Source: an uncultured Lachnospiraceae bacterium (lineage in GTDB: Bacteria; Bacillota; Clostridia; Lachnospirales; Lachnospiraceae). Taken from it: DNA of 31,875 nt. The notes under the pieces are model-generated. The model was not told where the DNA came from and ran no database searches. It saw nothing but the letters and a program-made list of their open reading frames with translations. The stretch's first letter is position 1, and each line of letters opens with the position of its first letter. The DNA is taken from NCBI GenBank assembly GCA_910588405.1, contig CAJUPT010000041.1, forward strand, positions 1-31,875, read 5' to 3'. Both the position numbers and the translations under genes were made by a program. This document shows positions 24,206-31,875 of the stretch, piece after piece.

Positions 24206-24631
24206 TTACAGACCTGCTTTCTTCTCCGCTCGGAACGCCCAAAACTTATTCATCACAAAATTCAGCGGTATTGTGATGCACAAATTCAGAAGCGGCGCGA
24301 TTTTTTCATGAATTCCCACCACATCTACCCACAACACCAGCAGCGCTGTAGACAGCCCCAGAGAAATCCCGTAGGAGACAAACACCTTCACCATGGATTT
24401 GGCCGTGGACCGTTCCTCCCCTTCTTCCTTCCGGAACACATATTTGTTATTCCAGTAATAGGCGTTCAGCGTCCCCGCAAAAAAACCCAGCACATTGGAT
24501 ATCACATAATAAATGCCAAAATATAGCCCTATATAATAAATCACCAGTGAAATCAGCGTATTGGACACGCCCACAATGCCGAATTTCACAAACTGCACCG
24601 CCGTTTTCACCAGACCTTTTTTCTGTTCCAT
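24206..24631 (-). CDS. gtrA: GtrA-family membrane protein
   Basis: This small four-helix protein (141 residues from the second ATG at 24631) has the hallmark opening QFVKFGIVGVSNTLISLVIY and the middle signature ANV-like SNVLGFFAGTLNAYYWNNKYVF. GtrA proteins are thought to move polyprenyl-phosphate-linked sugars across the membrane and usually work with a GtrB-type GT2, which lies three genes upstream. GGGAGG precedes the paired ATG codons. It is one of three small membrane proteins in this locus that could serve as a flippase. Confidence 0.9.
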   Translation of the reverse strand: MEQKKGLVKTAVQFVKFGIVGVSNTLISLVIYYIGLYFGIYYVISNVLGFFAGTLNAYYWNNKYVFRKEEGEERSTAKSMVKVFVSYGISLGLSTALLVLWVDVVGIHEKIAPLLNLCITIPLNFVMNKFWAFRAEKKAGL

Positions 24632-24685
24632 CATACCTCCCAGGCCCCGCGACCATCACAACTCTTTCAAATCCGGACAGCCTCC

Positions 24686-25030
24686 TTACCCTGCCGCCTC
24701 AATCGCCAAAATACCCACAATAATCAAAGCCATCCCAAACAATTTCCGCCGACTCAGCTTTTCTTTTAAAAACAGCCAGCCAAGCGCGGCTACAAACACA
24801 TAGCCAAGTGACTCGATCACCGGCCCAAAAGACAAAGGCACGCCCCGATAGGCAAGCATACCTGCCAGCAGGGAAACGGCCATCAGGCTATAGCCCGAAA
24901 TGACCGGAACGTTCAGATATTCCCTGATTCTGCTGCTATACTGCCTGTCTGCGCCGATTTTTAACAGAATCTGAGCCACCGATGCCAGAAAAACAGAAGC
25001 CGCATAAATCGCCAAAAACGTATATTTCAC
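24686..25030 (-). CDS. SMR/EamA-like small membrane protein (ArnF-like position)
   Basis: The protein has 114 residues and four helices (about 2-22, 43-62, 67-88 and 95-112). It carries SVAQILLKIGA in the first helix and GVPLSFGPVIESLGYVFVAALGWLFLKEKLS, typical of the small multidrug resistance/EamA fold. Its GTG start directly abuts the stop of the preceding SMR gene, so the two are probably cotranslated as a heteromer. In the Arn system such a pair (ArnE/ArnF) flips an undecaprenyl-phosphate amino sugar. Here the adjacent GT2 and amino-sugar enzyme favour that role over drug efflux. Confidence 0.8.
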   Translation of the reverse strand: MKYTFLAIYAASVFLASVAQILLKIGADRQYSSRIREYLNVPVISGYSLMAVSLLAGMLAYRGVPLSFGPVIESLGYVFVAALGWLFLKEKLSRRKLFGMALIIVGILAIEAAG

Positions 25031-25378
25031 TCAGCCTTCCTCCTTTTCCGTCACCATCAGCCAAACCCCGCCCATCACAATCGCCGCTCCTAACAGCTTT
25101 CCCAAGCTTACACTCTCCTGAAAAAAAAGCCATCCCCACAGAAATCCCCATAGAATCACTACTGCCTTATTGGAGTAAGCAGTCATAAGGGACAGTCGTT
25201 TCAGCGCCTGCTGCCACAGCAGCGCATACACTCCCATCAAAAACACCATACCGCCGCACCAAAGTATAAACCGAACCGACAGAACTTCCTGCATTCCCGC
25301 CATTTTCGTACAGACATTGGACAGGGAATAGATGAGCATGGCACAGTGTAAAATCAGCCAGGTTTTTATATGATCCAT
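25031..25378 (-). CDS. SMR/EamA-like small membrane protein (ArnE-like position)
   Basis: This 115-residue, four-helix protein has MLIYSLSNVCTKMAG in helix one and the C-terminal helix pattern LFFQESVSLGKLLGAAIVMGGVWL. The ATG at 25378 with GAGGAGA close upstream gives the expected length; the in-frame upstream extension overlaps the GT2 gene in another frame and is spurious. It is the first of two adjacent SMR genes, 60 bases behind the GT2 gene. It likely forms a flippase pair with the next gene. Confidence 0.8.
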   Translation of the reverse strand: MDHIKTWLILHCAMLIYSLSNVCTKMAGMQEVLSVRFILWCGGMVFLMGVYALLWQQALKRLSLMTAYSNKAVVILWGFLWGWLFFQESVSLGKLLGAAIVMGGVWLMVTEKEEG

Positions 25379-25437
25379 TCTCTCCTCTTTTCTGACACAG
25401 CTTGTCACGTCCTCCGGTCGAATTTCAAAACTTTCTT

Positions 25438-26421
25438 TCAAGAATCCGGTGCGGCCTGAACGGCTTCCTGGCTCACAATCTCCCGGATCACATACTGAGG
25501 CGCCTGGTTCATACAGATATAAATCCGGCCGATATATTCTCCCACAATCCCCAGCATAAACAAAATCATCCCGCCAATGAAGGTCACAGCCACAATCATA
25601 GAGCTCCATCCCGCATCAATTTGAGTGGTATAAACCAGCTTCTTGATCACCGTATAAATTCCAAACAATACGCCAAACAACGCGCAAAGCACACCAATAA
25701 CCGTGGCAGCCCGCAGCGGCTTCACGGAAAATGCGGTAAAACCGTTGAACCAGAGGGAAAACAGCTTTTTCAGATCATAACCGGAATGTCCCACCTCCCG
25801 TTTGCGGTGCTTTACCGGGACAGTGGAAATATTCTGGGTGCTGCGGAAAATCAGGCCCCCGATATACGTATAGGAATGCTGATACCTCAGCATCTCCCGG
25901 ATTAAAAACCGCCGCGCCACAAAATAGCTGGTGGTTTTCAATCCCTTAGGCTTATCGATCATCATCTCCGACATTTTCTCATTAACCCAGCTGCCAAACC
26001 GGCGGAAGGCTGTCTGCTGAATATGGTCATAGACTCCGTAAACCAGATCATATCTGCCTTCTCGTAAATGATCCAACAGAGAGAACACCTCGTTGGCAGG
26101 CGTCTGTCCGTCGTCATCCAAGGAGACGATATAATCACCAACTGCCATCTGATACCCGGCCATCAACGCCCCATGCTGGCCAAAGTTCCTGGCCAGATTG
26201 ACACTTTTGATTCGGTCATCCTCCATTGCCAGCCTTTTTAGCACCTGCCATACCTGGTCAGGCGAGCTGTCATTGACTAAGATAATCTCATATTTATATT
26301 CCGGACGCCCTGCCATCGTCTCGCGGATTTCCTCCACCACAGCCTCAATCGTCAGCTCCGATCCATAGCAGGGAATCACAAAAGAAAGCATTTCCCTGAT
26401 CTGCTCTGTTTTCTTCTCCAT
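25438..26421 (-). CDS. Family 2 glycosyltransferase, GtrB/ArnC-like
   Basis: This membrane-bound GT2 moves a sugar from a nucleotide donor to polyprenyl phosphate on the cytoplasmic side. It has 327 residues from ATG 26421, chosen because AAAGAGG lies upstream and the longer start lacks one. The GT-A domain has FVIPCYGSE (14-22), NDSSPD (50-55), the metal-binding DDDGQTP (102-108) and ARNFGQHGAL. Two C-terminal helices (about 240-265 and 275-300) and the GEYIGRIY ending match the DPM1/ArnC/GtrB group. The neighbouring SMR pair and GtrA are natural flippase partners. Sugar identity unknown; Fuc4N or a derivative is possible. Confidence 0.9.
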   Translation of the reverse strand: MEKKTEQIREMLSFVIPCYGSELTIEAVVEEIRETMAGRPEYKYEIILVNDSSPDQVWQVLKRLAMEDDRIKSVNLARNFGQHGALMAGYQMAVGDYIVSLDDDGQTPANEVFSLLDHLREGRYDLVYGVYDHIQQTAFRRFGSWVNEKMSEMMIDKPKGLKTTSYFVARRFLIREMLRYQHSYTYIGGLIFRSTQNISTVPVKHRKREVGHSGYDLKKLFSLWFNGFTAFSVKPLRAATVIGVLCALFGVLFGIYTVIKKLVYTTQIDAGWSSMIVAVTFIGGMILFMLGIVGEYIGRIYICMNQAPQYVIREIVSQEAVQAAPDS

Positions 26422-26488
26422 TTTTTCCTCTTTATTTTTATTTAATACGGGCCATACCCGTAAACGAAATGATTTGTCCGCATATGTC

Positions 26489-26511
26489 TGCTGTTTCAAT
26501 CAGAAACAGCA
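26489..26511 (-). other. Intergenic hairpin before the GT2 gene
   Basis: Perfect 9-bp arms TGCTGTTTC and GAAACAGCA with a 5-base loop lie in the 129-base gap between the ATP-grasp and GT2 genes. No U-run follows on the minus strand, so it is more likely a processing or stability element than a terminator. Confidence 0.55.
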
Positions 26512-26550
26512 AATGCTTCTGCAAATCAGGATGCTTGTGCGTATCAATTC

Positions 26551-27738
26551 TCAATCCCTCGTCGTAATCATATACCCATATCGATTGGAGCTGTCAGTCA
26601 CCCCATGTCCGTCAAAAGGCTCCATGGGACTGATGCGCCAAACCTGCTCCACGCCCGCCTTTCTGATGGCTTCCTGCTCCTCCAAATCCTCCGGTGAAAA
26701 CACAAAGCGAATCCTAGCCTCCCTGTGATGTGCTTCCTGTACCAGCTTTAACGGTTTTCCACAGGCAATATCCACAGTCATCCCCACAAAATCATATCCC
26801 GTAGACAGCGGCACCAAATCCGAACCAATACAATCGCCCCCCATCCGGGCGCCAATCTCAATAATTGTCACCTTTCCTTCCGGACTGACTTTTACCTCCC
26901 CATGGGATGCCCCATAGGCTACGCAGAGAGTATCTAATGCATGGCTTACCACCTGCTTCACCTGCTCCGCCACTAAATCGGGCACCGCGGCAGGCTGTAT
27001 ATGGCCTGTCTCAATAAAATGAGGCGCTCCTGTGGTAAATTTCCGGGTCAAGGCCAAGAAATAATGCTGCTTCTCATAGGAAATAAACTCGACACTGAAT
27101 TCTTCCCCCTCTACAAATTCCTCGATTACCGCCTGATGAAGAAATGACTGGGCACAGGCAGCCTCCACGGCCTGTTCCAAGCCTTCCGGCCCTGAGAGCA
27201 GCGTAATCCCCCGGCTTCCCGACCGGTCAACCGGTTTTACGATTACCGGAAAAGCAAGGCCGGCGATCTGTCCGTGGGTGTTGATGAAATCCTTTTCCGA
27301 ATCTTTCACCAAAAAATCCGCCCATTCTCCTCCCTCCGTAAATGCCACATGTCCATCACGCCATGACACCAGCCTGTAAGCCGGGGAGGGGTCTCCGTTT
27401 CGGGCAAAGGCTTTGCGCATTTCATATTTATTAGTAGCCAGTCGGGTATTCTCCGGGCCATTGCATACAAGTCCCAGACGCTCCGCCACATAGTTCACCG
27501 TCACCACCGCCAGGTCAGAGCCGATGGAAACCACACCAGAGGGGCCGATGCTGCGGCAGATTTCCAGTATTTTCTCTTTTTCCGTAATACTCACCGGATA
27601 AAAATAATCTGCGGTATGTTCTCCCACCGAACCATCCTGCCATGCAAATACATGGGTTTCATATCCCTTTTCCTTTGCTTTTAAAATCAGCGGATTCTGA
27701 AAATCGCTGGCGCCGATAATCACGATTTTTTCTTCCAT
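26551..27738 (-). CDS. ATP-grasp ligase of the carbamoyl-phosphate synthase/PurK type
   Basis: The enzyme has 395 residues and the three ATP-grasp parts. A Rossmann-like N-domain (KIVIIGASDFQNPLILKAKEKG) is followed by the ATP-binding segment FPVIVKPVDRSGSRGI (about 163-178, Lys168) with EEFVEGEEFSVE (206-217), and the metal-binding IIEIGARMGGD. Such enzymes activate a carboxylate as acyl phosphate and join it to an amine or thiol. In a locus with an amino-sugar aminotransferase it may link an amino acid or other acid to the amino sugar, but this is inference. The start ATG is good; the gene is cotranscribed with the GT-C-like gene upstream. Confidence 0.85.
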   Translation of the reverse strand: MEEKIVIIGASDFQNPLILKAKEKGYETHVFAWQDGSVGEHTADYFYPVSITEKEKILEICRSIGPSGVVSIGSDLAVVTVNYVAERLGLVCNGPENTRLATNKYEMRKAFARNGDPSPAYRLVSWRDGHVAFTEGGEWADFLVKDSEKDFINTHGQIAGLAFPVIVKPVDRSGSRGITLLSGPEGLEQAVEAACAQSFLHQAVIEEFVEGEEFSVEFISYEKQHYFLALTRKFTTGAPHFIETGHIQPAAVPDLVAEQVKQVVSHALDTLCVAYGASHGEVKVSPEGKVTIIEIGARMGGDCIGSDLVPLSTGYDFVGMTVDIACGKPLKLVQEAHHREARIRFVFSPEDLEEQEAIRKAGVEQVWRISPMEPFDGHGVTDSSNRYGYMITTRD

Positions 27739-27786
27739 TTTTTTCTTTTCTTTCTGTTTCCTCTTTCTGTCACATCAAACACACCG

Positions 27787-29511
27787 TTACTGCTTTTCGA
27801 ATACTATCACATTCTCATCCCTTGCCACTTCCTGATAACCTGCGCCGATAAAAGAACCATAGATGGTTTCATAATCCAATACCCCTTTCGGATGGGTGCG
27901 CATCATAGCCCACTGCTCCTCATACTCCGGCGACAGCCATACATGATAGTTCAGGCCGGTCCCTGGGGGCATACACATCCAGTAGATCTCTGGCGTCCCT
28001 TCCATATAAGCCACCGTATTCCTCCACCCCACCTGGCTCTCATCCAGATGAATATACCGGCTTAAAAATGCTTTAGTCTGGTCATACTCTTCCTGAAACT
28101 GCTCTGACCAAAACAGCTTTTCCCCAAAGCCATCTCCGGTTACACACAAAGTAACCGTACTGACGAAAGATACGGCTAAGAGCCCGCAGAACAGTCCCCG
28201 AAGCCACAGCGGTACAGCCCCTTTTACTGACTTTTCCGGCCTTTCTGCGTTTACTGACCCTTCTATCTTTATTGATCTTTCTGTTTTTTCAGTCTCTCCC
28301 GCATACCCCATATCCTCTGCCTGGGCCGAATTCCAGGCCGACAGCAGTACAATGGCAAACAGATAGCTGTGAAACGCCGTCCGTATGGTCTGAATCGGCA
28401 TATACAACACTGCCACGCCTGCCAGATCTATCGCCATAACAGAAAACGCTGCCGCAAGCAAGGCTGTCTGCCTGCCATTCAGGCCAGTTATCTCATAAAT
28501 ATCCTGTTTTTTCAAATATTTTATATACAGCAGACGCAAAACCCATAAGGTCAGCACCAGAAACATCCCATAGAGCAGCAGACCGTTTAATACCTCCAGG
28601 CTGCCTTCTCCGTCCTGTCCCCGCAAGGCAATCAGCATCGGCCGGAACAGATCATAAAAGGTCTCCCGAAGCATAATCAGACTGCCTTTTACAATGCCTC
28701 TCTCTGCAAACACATCCCGGAAGTCCATAAACTTCGACTGATAATACGGCGCGCTGAACAGCGAATAAACCTTGTATCCCACCAGCGAAATCACTGCCGT
28801 CAAAAAAGACGAGCCTGCCGCTCTGCGCCGAAGCCTTCCTTTCAGGCAAACCATGGCCAGAGGCGGCACACAGATCACCCATGTCACCTTGGCCAGAACG
28901 GCAAATACCATCAAGAGCCAGGCCGCCACCATGTATCTTTTACGGCCTGTGTCCAAGATTTTTACAAACAGCACACCAAACAGCACCGCCAGAAACACAT
29001 TTAACCCTTCCAGCATAGAGGTGGAATAAAACTTACTGACCATGGAAGGCAGCGTAACCAAAGCACCCGTTACCAACATGTTTTTGATCGAAGGGCGCAG
29101 CAACAGGATAAACGACAGCAGCGCCAGGGAAACCAGTACCATATTACAGATGGCCAGCGTATAAAAATGCAGACCGAACATTTTGGCAAATACATAATAG
29201 GGCAGCAAAATAACAAAGCCATGAAACCCAAAGGTGCCTACCGGCGCATGACTTCCATAAAATCCCATATATCCAATTGGCTTCCCATATTCCAGCATAT
29301 CCGCCACCAAATGCCAGTAATTTACCTCGTCATTAAAATAAGGCACCACATCGAATATCCCGTGGCCCAAGAACTGAAGCATACAAAAATCGATCAGCCA
29401 TGGCAGAAGCACCGTAACCATCGCTGCACACACATACGGAACCGTCCGCCCAGTTCGCGATATATTCCGTATTTTTCCTGACTCCTCATGAAAAATAATT
29501 CGGTCAGCCAT
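27787..29511 (-). CDS. Polytopic membrane protein, GT-C glycosyltransferase-like
   Basis: Product of 574 residues. After a charged N-terminus and a first helix (about 22-45) comes an extracytoplasmic loop with FNDEVNYWHLVADMLEYGKP, the acidic dipeptide position typical of GT-C enzymes. About eleven more helices follow, with a charged, low-complexity linker (about 405-435: TEKTERSIKIEGS-like repeats), and a C-terminal soluble domain ends YEEQWAMMRTHPKGVLDYETIYG. It probably transfers a sugar from a polyprenyl phosphate carrier onto the growing glycan outside the membrane. GAGGAGACG precedes the ATG at 29511. No known family member can be named. Confidence 0.75.
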   Translation of the reverse strand: MADRIIFHEESGKIRNISRTGRTVPYVCAAMVTVLLPWLIDFCMLQFLGHGIFDVVPYFNDEVNYWHLVADMLEYGKPIGYMGFYGSHAPVGTFGFHGFVILLPYYVFAKMFGLHFYTLAICNMVLVSLALLSFILLLRPSIKNMLVTGALVTLPSMVSKFYSTSMLEGLNVFLAVLFGVLFVKILDTGRKRYMVAAWLLMVFAVLAKVTWVICVPPLAMVCLKGRLRRRAAGSSFLTAVISLVGYKVYSLFSAPYYQSKFMDFRDVFAERGIVKGSLIMLRETFYDLFRPMLIALRGQDGEGSLEVLNGLLLYGMFLVLTLWVLRLLYIKYLKKQDIYEITGLNGRQTALLAAAFSVMAIDLAGVAVLYMPIQTIRTAFHSYLFAIVLLSAWNSAQAEDMGYAGETEKTERSIKIEGSVNAERPEKSVKGAVPLWLRGLFCGLLAVSFVSTVTLCVTGDGFGEKLFWSEQFQEEYDQTKAFLSRYIHLDESQVGWRNTVAYMEGTPEIYWMCMPPGTGLNYHVWLSPEYEEQWAMMRTHPKGVLDYETIYGSFIGAGYQEVARDENVIVFEKQ

Positions 29512-29516
29512 CTCGT

Positions 29517-29640
29517 CTCCTCATTTGCCCTGCTGCAAAAATACTCGCTCCCAACAATAATATGGTCGCTCAGCTTCACGCCAATACGCATCTTTTTTAT
29601 AATTTCCCTCTGAAATGCACCTGGGTGTACAACCGATTTT
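29517..29640 (-). pseudogene. RadC-like fragment in an intergenic gap
   Basis: Between the two GT-C-like genes the minus strand reads VVHPGAFQREIIKKMRIGVK followed directly by LSDHIIVGSEYFCSRANEE. The last part resembles the C-terminus of RadC/JAB proteins (LLDHIIIG-type motif and HPSG-like start), but it is only about 40 residues and lacks the rest. It has no ribosome site for an independent product. Probably a relic of a deleted radC-like gene, often carried on mobile elements; the match is from memory and needs a search. Confidence 0.35.
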
Positions 29641-29645
29641 TCCCC

Positions 29646-30896
29646 TTACCACAACGGTCCATACAAATTCATATGCAGCAAAATTTCTTTATAATAAAGC
29701 AGCCCAAAAAACACATGAAGCCCAAACACCGTCAGCCCAACATATAGCGGCCCCCGCCTCTCTCCGTTATGAAAGCGCTGGTTCAGCTGAATCAGACAAG
29801 CTGTAAAAATCAATACCAGTGACAGGCTGTAGCCCCAGCCGAAATCTCCCGCATATGTATTGACTTCCTTATATAACAGCGCATATTGAAGGAATCCGGA
29901 CAGCACGGCGCAGCCGGCCAGCAGCAGCATTTTATTTTTCAGCAGCTCTTTCCTGCATATGACAAGCATCACAAGAGGAAATCCCAGCGTCAATACCGTG
30001 GACAGCAATGGATGGGGCGAATAATATCCGAGCACCTTGAACAGTCCCACGGCCATTCCATTGGCCTCGTCAATTTTTGCATCCGCATCACTTAAAATAT
30101 TCATCTGCACCAGTGCCAGCAGCCCCGATGGAACCACAGAAAACGCCGTACACAGCGAAAAACGGAACGCTTCCCAGCGGGTATACAGCGTATTTACCAC
30201 ACAGAAAATCACCAACGCCGGAATAAACATTTGGTAAAAACTGGGTTTAAACAGCCCACTGATCAAAAGCAGCGTCCCAAACATCACAAACTGCCGCCAG
30301 TCTGTCCGTTTCTCCTCCGCCATTTTCAAATACAGAAAGAAACAGAGCAAAGCCAGCGGCTCTACGGCCAGATAAGTGGGATTGTGCCAGATGGCCACGG
30401 AATCCTGTCCCCAGTAGTATGCCGGATTGATCAGCTTACAATACAGTGGCCCAGCAAAAACCATGGCGCAGGCCCCGGCCGCAGCCAGTAAATTTTTATG
30501 CGTTCCCTGAAAAAAATGCCGGAAAACGGCGATGTATAGTCCGAAGGTAATGAGCAGAAAGAAGGTATTTGCCATGGACGCTGCAATGGCCAGGATCTGC
30601 TGTACCGCTTCTTCCGTCTCCGGATGTGCTACGGCAGACAATAGCTCAATCATCACTTTGCATACAAAGTGCCAAGCAGGATATCCTAATATATGAGAAA
30701 ATTCAACGGTAGAGATATACTCTCCCACCGATATGGAACGCAAAAGCCCCAGACTGTCCGCCGTCCTGGCATGAAAAATCAGATCTCCCACATCCGCCAT
30801 GGCCGTCCGATAAAACAGCGCAAAGCTCAGCGCCGCAATCAGCAAGCCACAGCCAGTATACAGAATCCATTCCCTGGTCTTTGTCATCGTCTTCAT
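29646..30896 (-). CDS. Polytopic membrane protein, GT-C-like
   Basis: Product of 416 residues with about ten hydrophobic segments. The first loop has TAMADVGDLIFHARTADSLG, where D and H/R positions resemble the acidic GT-C loop, and a second conserved-looking loop contains GYPAWHFVCKVMIELLSAV. The ATG at 30896 is used because AAGAAAGG lies 4 to 5 bases upstream; a TTG at 30911 extends it but overlaps the ribosome site. It follows the aminotransferase gene by 15 bases. It may be a glycosyltransferase or a polymerase acting outside the membrane; the assignment is weaker than for the gene at 27787. Confidence 0.7.
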   Translation of the reverse strand: MKTMTKTREWILYTGCGLLIAALSFALFYRTAMADVGDLIFHARTADSLGLLRSISVGEYISTVEFSHILGYPAWHFVCKVMIELLSAVAHPETEEAVQQILAIAASMANTFFLLITFGLYIAVFRHFFQGTHKNLLAAAGACAMVFAGPLYCKLINPAYYWGQDSVAIWHNPTYLAVEPLALLCFFLYLKMAEEKRTDWRQFVMFGTLLLISGLFKPSFYQMFIPALVIFCVVNTLYTRWEAFRFSLCTAFSVVPSGLLALVQMNILSDADAKIDEANGMAVGLFKVLGYYSPHPLLSTVLTLGFPLVMLVICRKELLKNKMLLLAGCAVLSGFLQYALLYKEVNTYAGDFGWGYSLSLVLIFTACLIQLNQRFHNGERRGPLYVGLTVFGLHVFFGLLYYKEILLHMNLYGPLW

Positions 30897-30911
30897 GAAA
30901 CCTTTCTTCAA

Positions 30912-31875
30912 TCAAAATTTCTCATCATAAAAATGATAGAGCATTTCCGCCACATAGGACACCTGTTCCTCACGAAGTCCATAGTACATAGGCAGCCTGA
31001 GAAGACGCTCACTCTCCTTCGTCGTGTACCGATCCTCGCCGTGGAAACGACCGAATCGCTTTCCGGCCGGCGCCGTGTGAAGAGGAATATAATGAAAGAC
31101 CGCATTCACCCCCTGCTGGTCCAGATAACGGATCAACAGACTTCTCTCCTCGATATCCTTTACCTTAATATAAAACATATGCCCGTTATGCACACAGCCT
31201 TCAGGCACCTGGGGCAGCTGAAGCAATCCTTTTTCCTCCAAAGGCGCAAGCAGCTCCATATATTGATAAAATCGGCTAAGCCGCCATTCGTTGATCTCAT
31301 CAGCCAGCTCCAGCTGAGCCCACAGATAGGCGGCGTTCAGCTCGCTGGGCAGGTAAGAGGAGCCTGCGTCCACCCAGGTATATTTATCGATCTGCCCACG
31401 GAAAAATTTACTGCGGTTGGTTCCCTTTTCCCGGATAATCTCCGCCTGCTCGATATAAGCCGGGTCCTGTATCAGCAGCGCGCCGCCCTCTCCCATACTG
31501 TAATTTTTCGTCTCATGGAAGCTGTAGCAGCCAAAGTCCCCGATGGTTCCCAGCGGCTTCCCTTTATAAGAAGCCATCATCCCCTGGGCCGCGTCCTCGA
31601 TCACCAATAGATGATACTTTTCAGCCAGCCCACAGATTTGATCCATCTCACAGCTTATGCCTGCGTAATGTACCGGCACAATCGCCTTCGTCCGCTCCGT
31701 AACCGCGTCCTCAATAAGCGTCTCATCCAGATTCATCGTGTCCGGCCGGATATCCACAAAGACAGGGATTGCCCCCCGCAGTACGAAAGCATCCGCTGTG
31801 GACACAAAAGTATAGGAAGGCATAATCACTTCATCGCCAGGCGCGATCCCGGACAGTAAAGCCGCCATCTCCGTG
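30912..31875 (-). CDS. rffA: dTDP-4-amino-4,6-dideoxygalactose transaminase, 5' end beyond window
   Basis: This PLP-dependent aminotransferase of the DegT/DnrJ/EryC1/StrS group makes dTDP-Fuc4N from dTDP-4-keto-6-deoxyglucose and glutamate. About 320 residues are in the window and roughly 60 N-terminal residues lie beyond the right edge, judging from E. coli WecE (about 376 residues). The similarity is very close throughout: MPSYTFVSTADAFVLRGA, VPVHYAGISCEMD, VIEDAAQG and the PLP-lysine segment SFHETKNYSMGEGG. It is the first gene of the glycan operon seen here. An in-frame ATG at 31868 is internal, since coding similarity continues upstream. Confidence 0.94.
   Translation of the reverse strand, partial: TEMAALLSGIAPGDEVIMPSYTFVSTADAFVLRGAIPVFVDIRPDTMNLDETLIEDAVTERTKAIVPVHYAGISCEMDQICGLAEKYHLLVIEDAAQGMMASYKGKPLGTIGDFGCYSFHETKNYSMGEGGALLIQDPAYIEQAEIIREKGTNRSKFFRGQIDKYTWVDAGSSYLPSELNAAYLWAQLELADEINEWRLSRFYQYMELLAPLEEKGLLQLPQVPEGCVHNGHMFYIKVKDIEERSLLIRYLDQQGVNAVFHYIPLHTAPAGKRFGRFHGEDRYTTKESERLLRLPMYYGLREEQVSYVAEMLYHFYDEKF

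Noticed and set aside
30693..31610. 305-codon plus-strand frame opposite the aminotransferase gene
   Set aside because: Antisense shadow of the RffA/WecE gene and the start of its neighbour.

Overview
The window looks like a chromosomal segment from a Gram-positive anaerobe of the Clostridia, most likely Lachnospiraceae. This is inferred from about 50% GC, strong AGGAGG-type ribosome sites, TTGACA/TATAAT promoters, and lipoprotein transporters with Ala/Thr-rich linkers behind the lipid-modified cysteine. No rRNA, tRNA, CRISPR array or intact transposase was seen.

Left part (1-11000): a membrane protein of unknown function on the plus strand faces a minus-strand block. That block holds a branched-chain amino acid ABC transporter (binding protein 6207-4915, then livH, livM, livG, livF), an ABC importer of the TrpX/TrpY/TrpZ type (9327-6465), a TauE/SafE permease and a MarR-family repressor. 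Several promoters are near consensus, and the binding-protein gene has a 170-nt leader with two hairpins.

Middle (11000-18400): on the plus strand lie a His/Cys-rich repeat protein, then a UbiA prenyltransferase / HAD phosphatase / large GT-C-like membrane protein unit that resembles a polyprenyl-phosphate pentose pathway, then a DUF4143 ATPase with a perfect promoter. A minus-strand AAA ATPase pseudogene with at least two frame breaks and no Walker A follows, ending in a clear terminator.

Right part (18400-31875, minus strand): a long colinear surface-glycan locus. In transcription order it holds an RffA/WecE aminotransferase (cut by the window edge), two GT-C-like membrane proteins, an ATP-grasp ligase, a GtrB/ArnC-like GT2, two SMR-type small membrane proteins, GtrA, a membrane protein, an NAD-dependent epimerase, RfbC, UDP-galactopyranose mutase and a radical SAM/SPASM protein. 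Together they suggest nucleotide-sugar synthesis (a 4-amino-4,6-dideoxy sugar, rhamnose-type chemistry, galactofuranose), loading on a polyprenyl carrier, flipping, and transfer outside the membrane.

The least expected structure is a dispersed hairpin-forming repeat of about 105 bp, always in the same orientation and ending about 18-21 nt before a start codon (livH, tauE/safE, and a tandem array before the epimerase gene). Gene remnants (HicA-like, RadC-like, AAA ATPase) lie in gaps of the right half and suggest repeated gain and loss.
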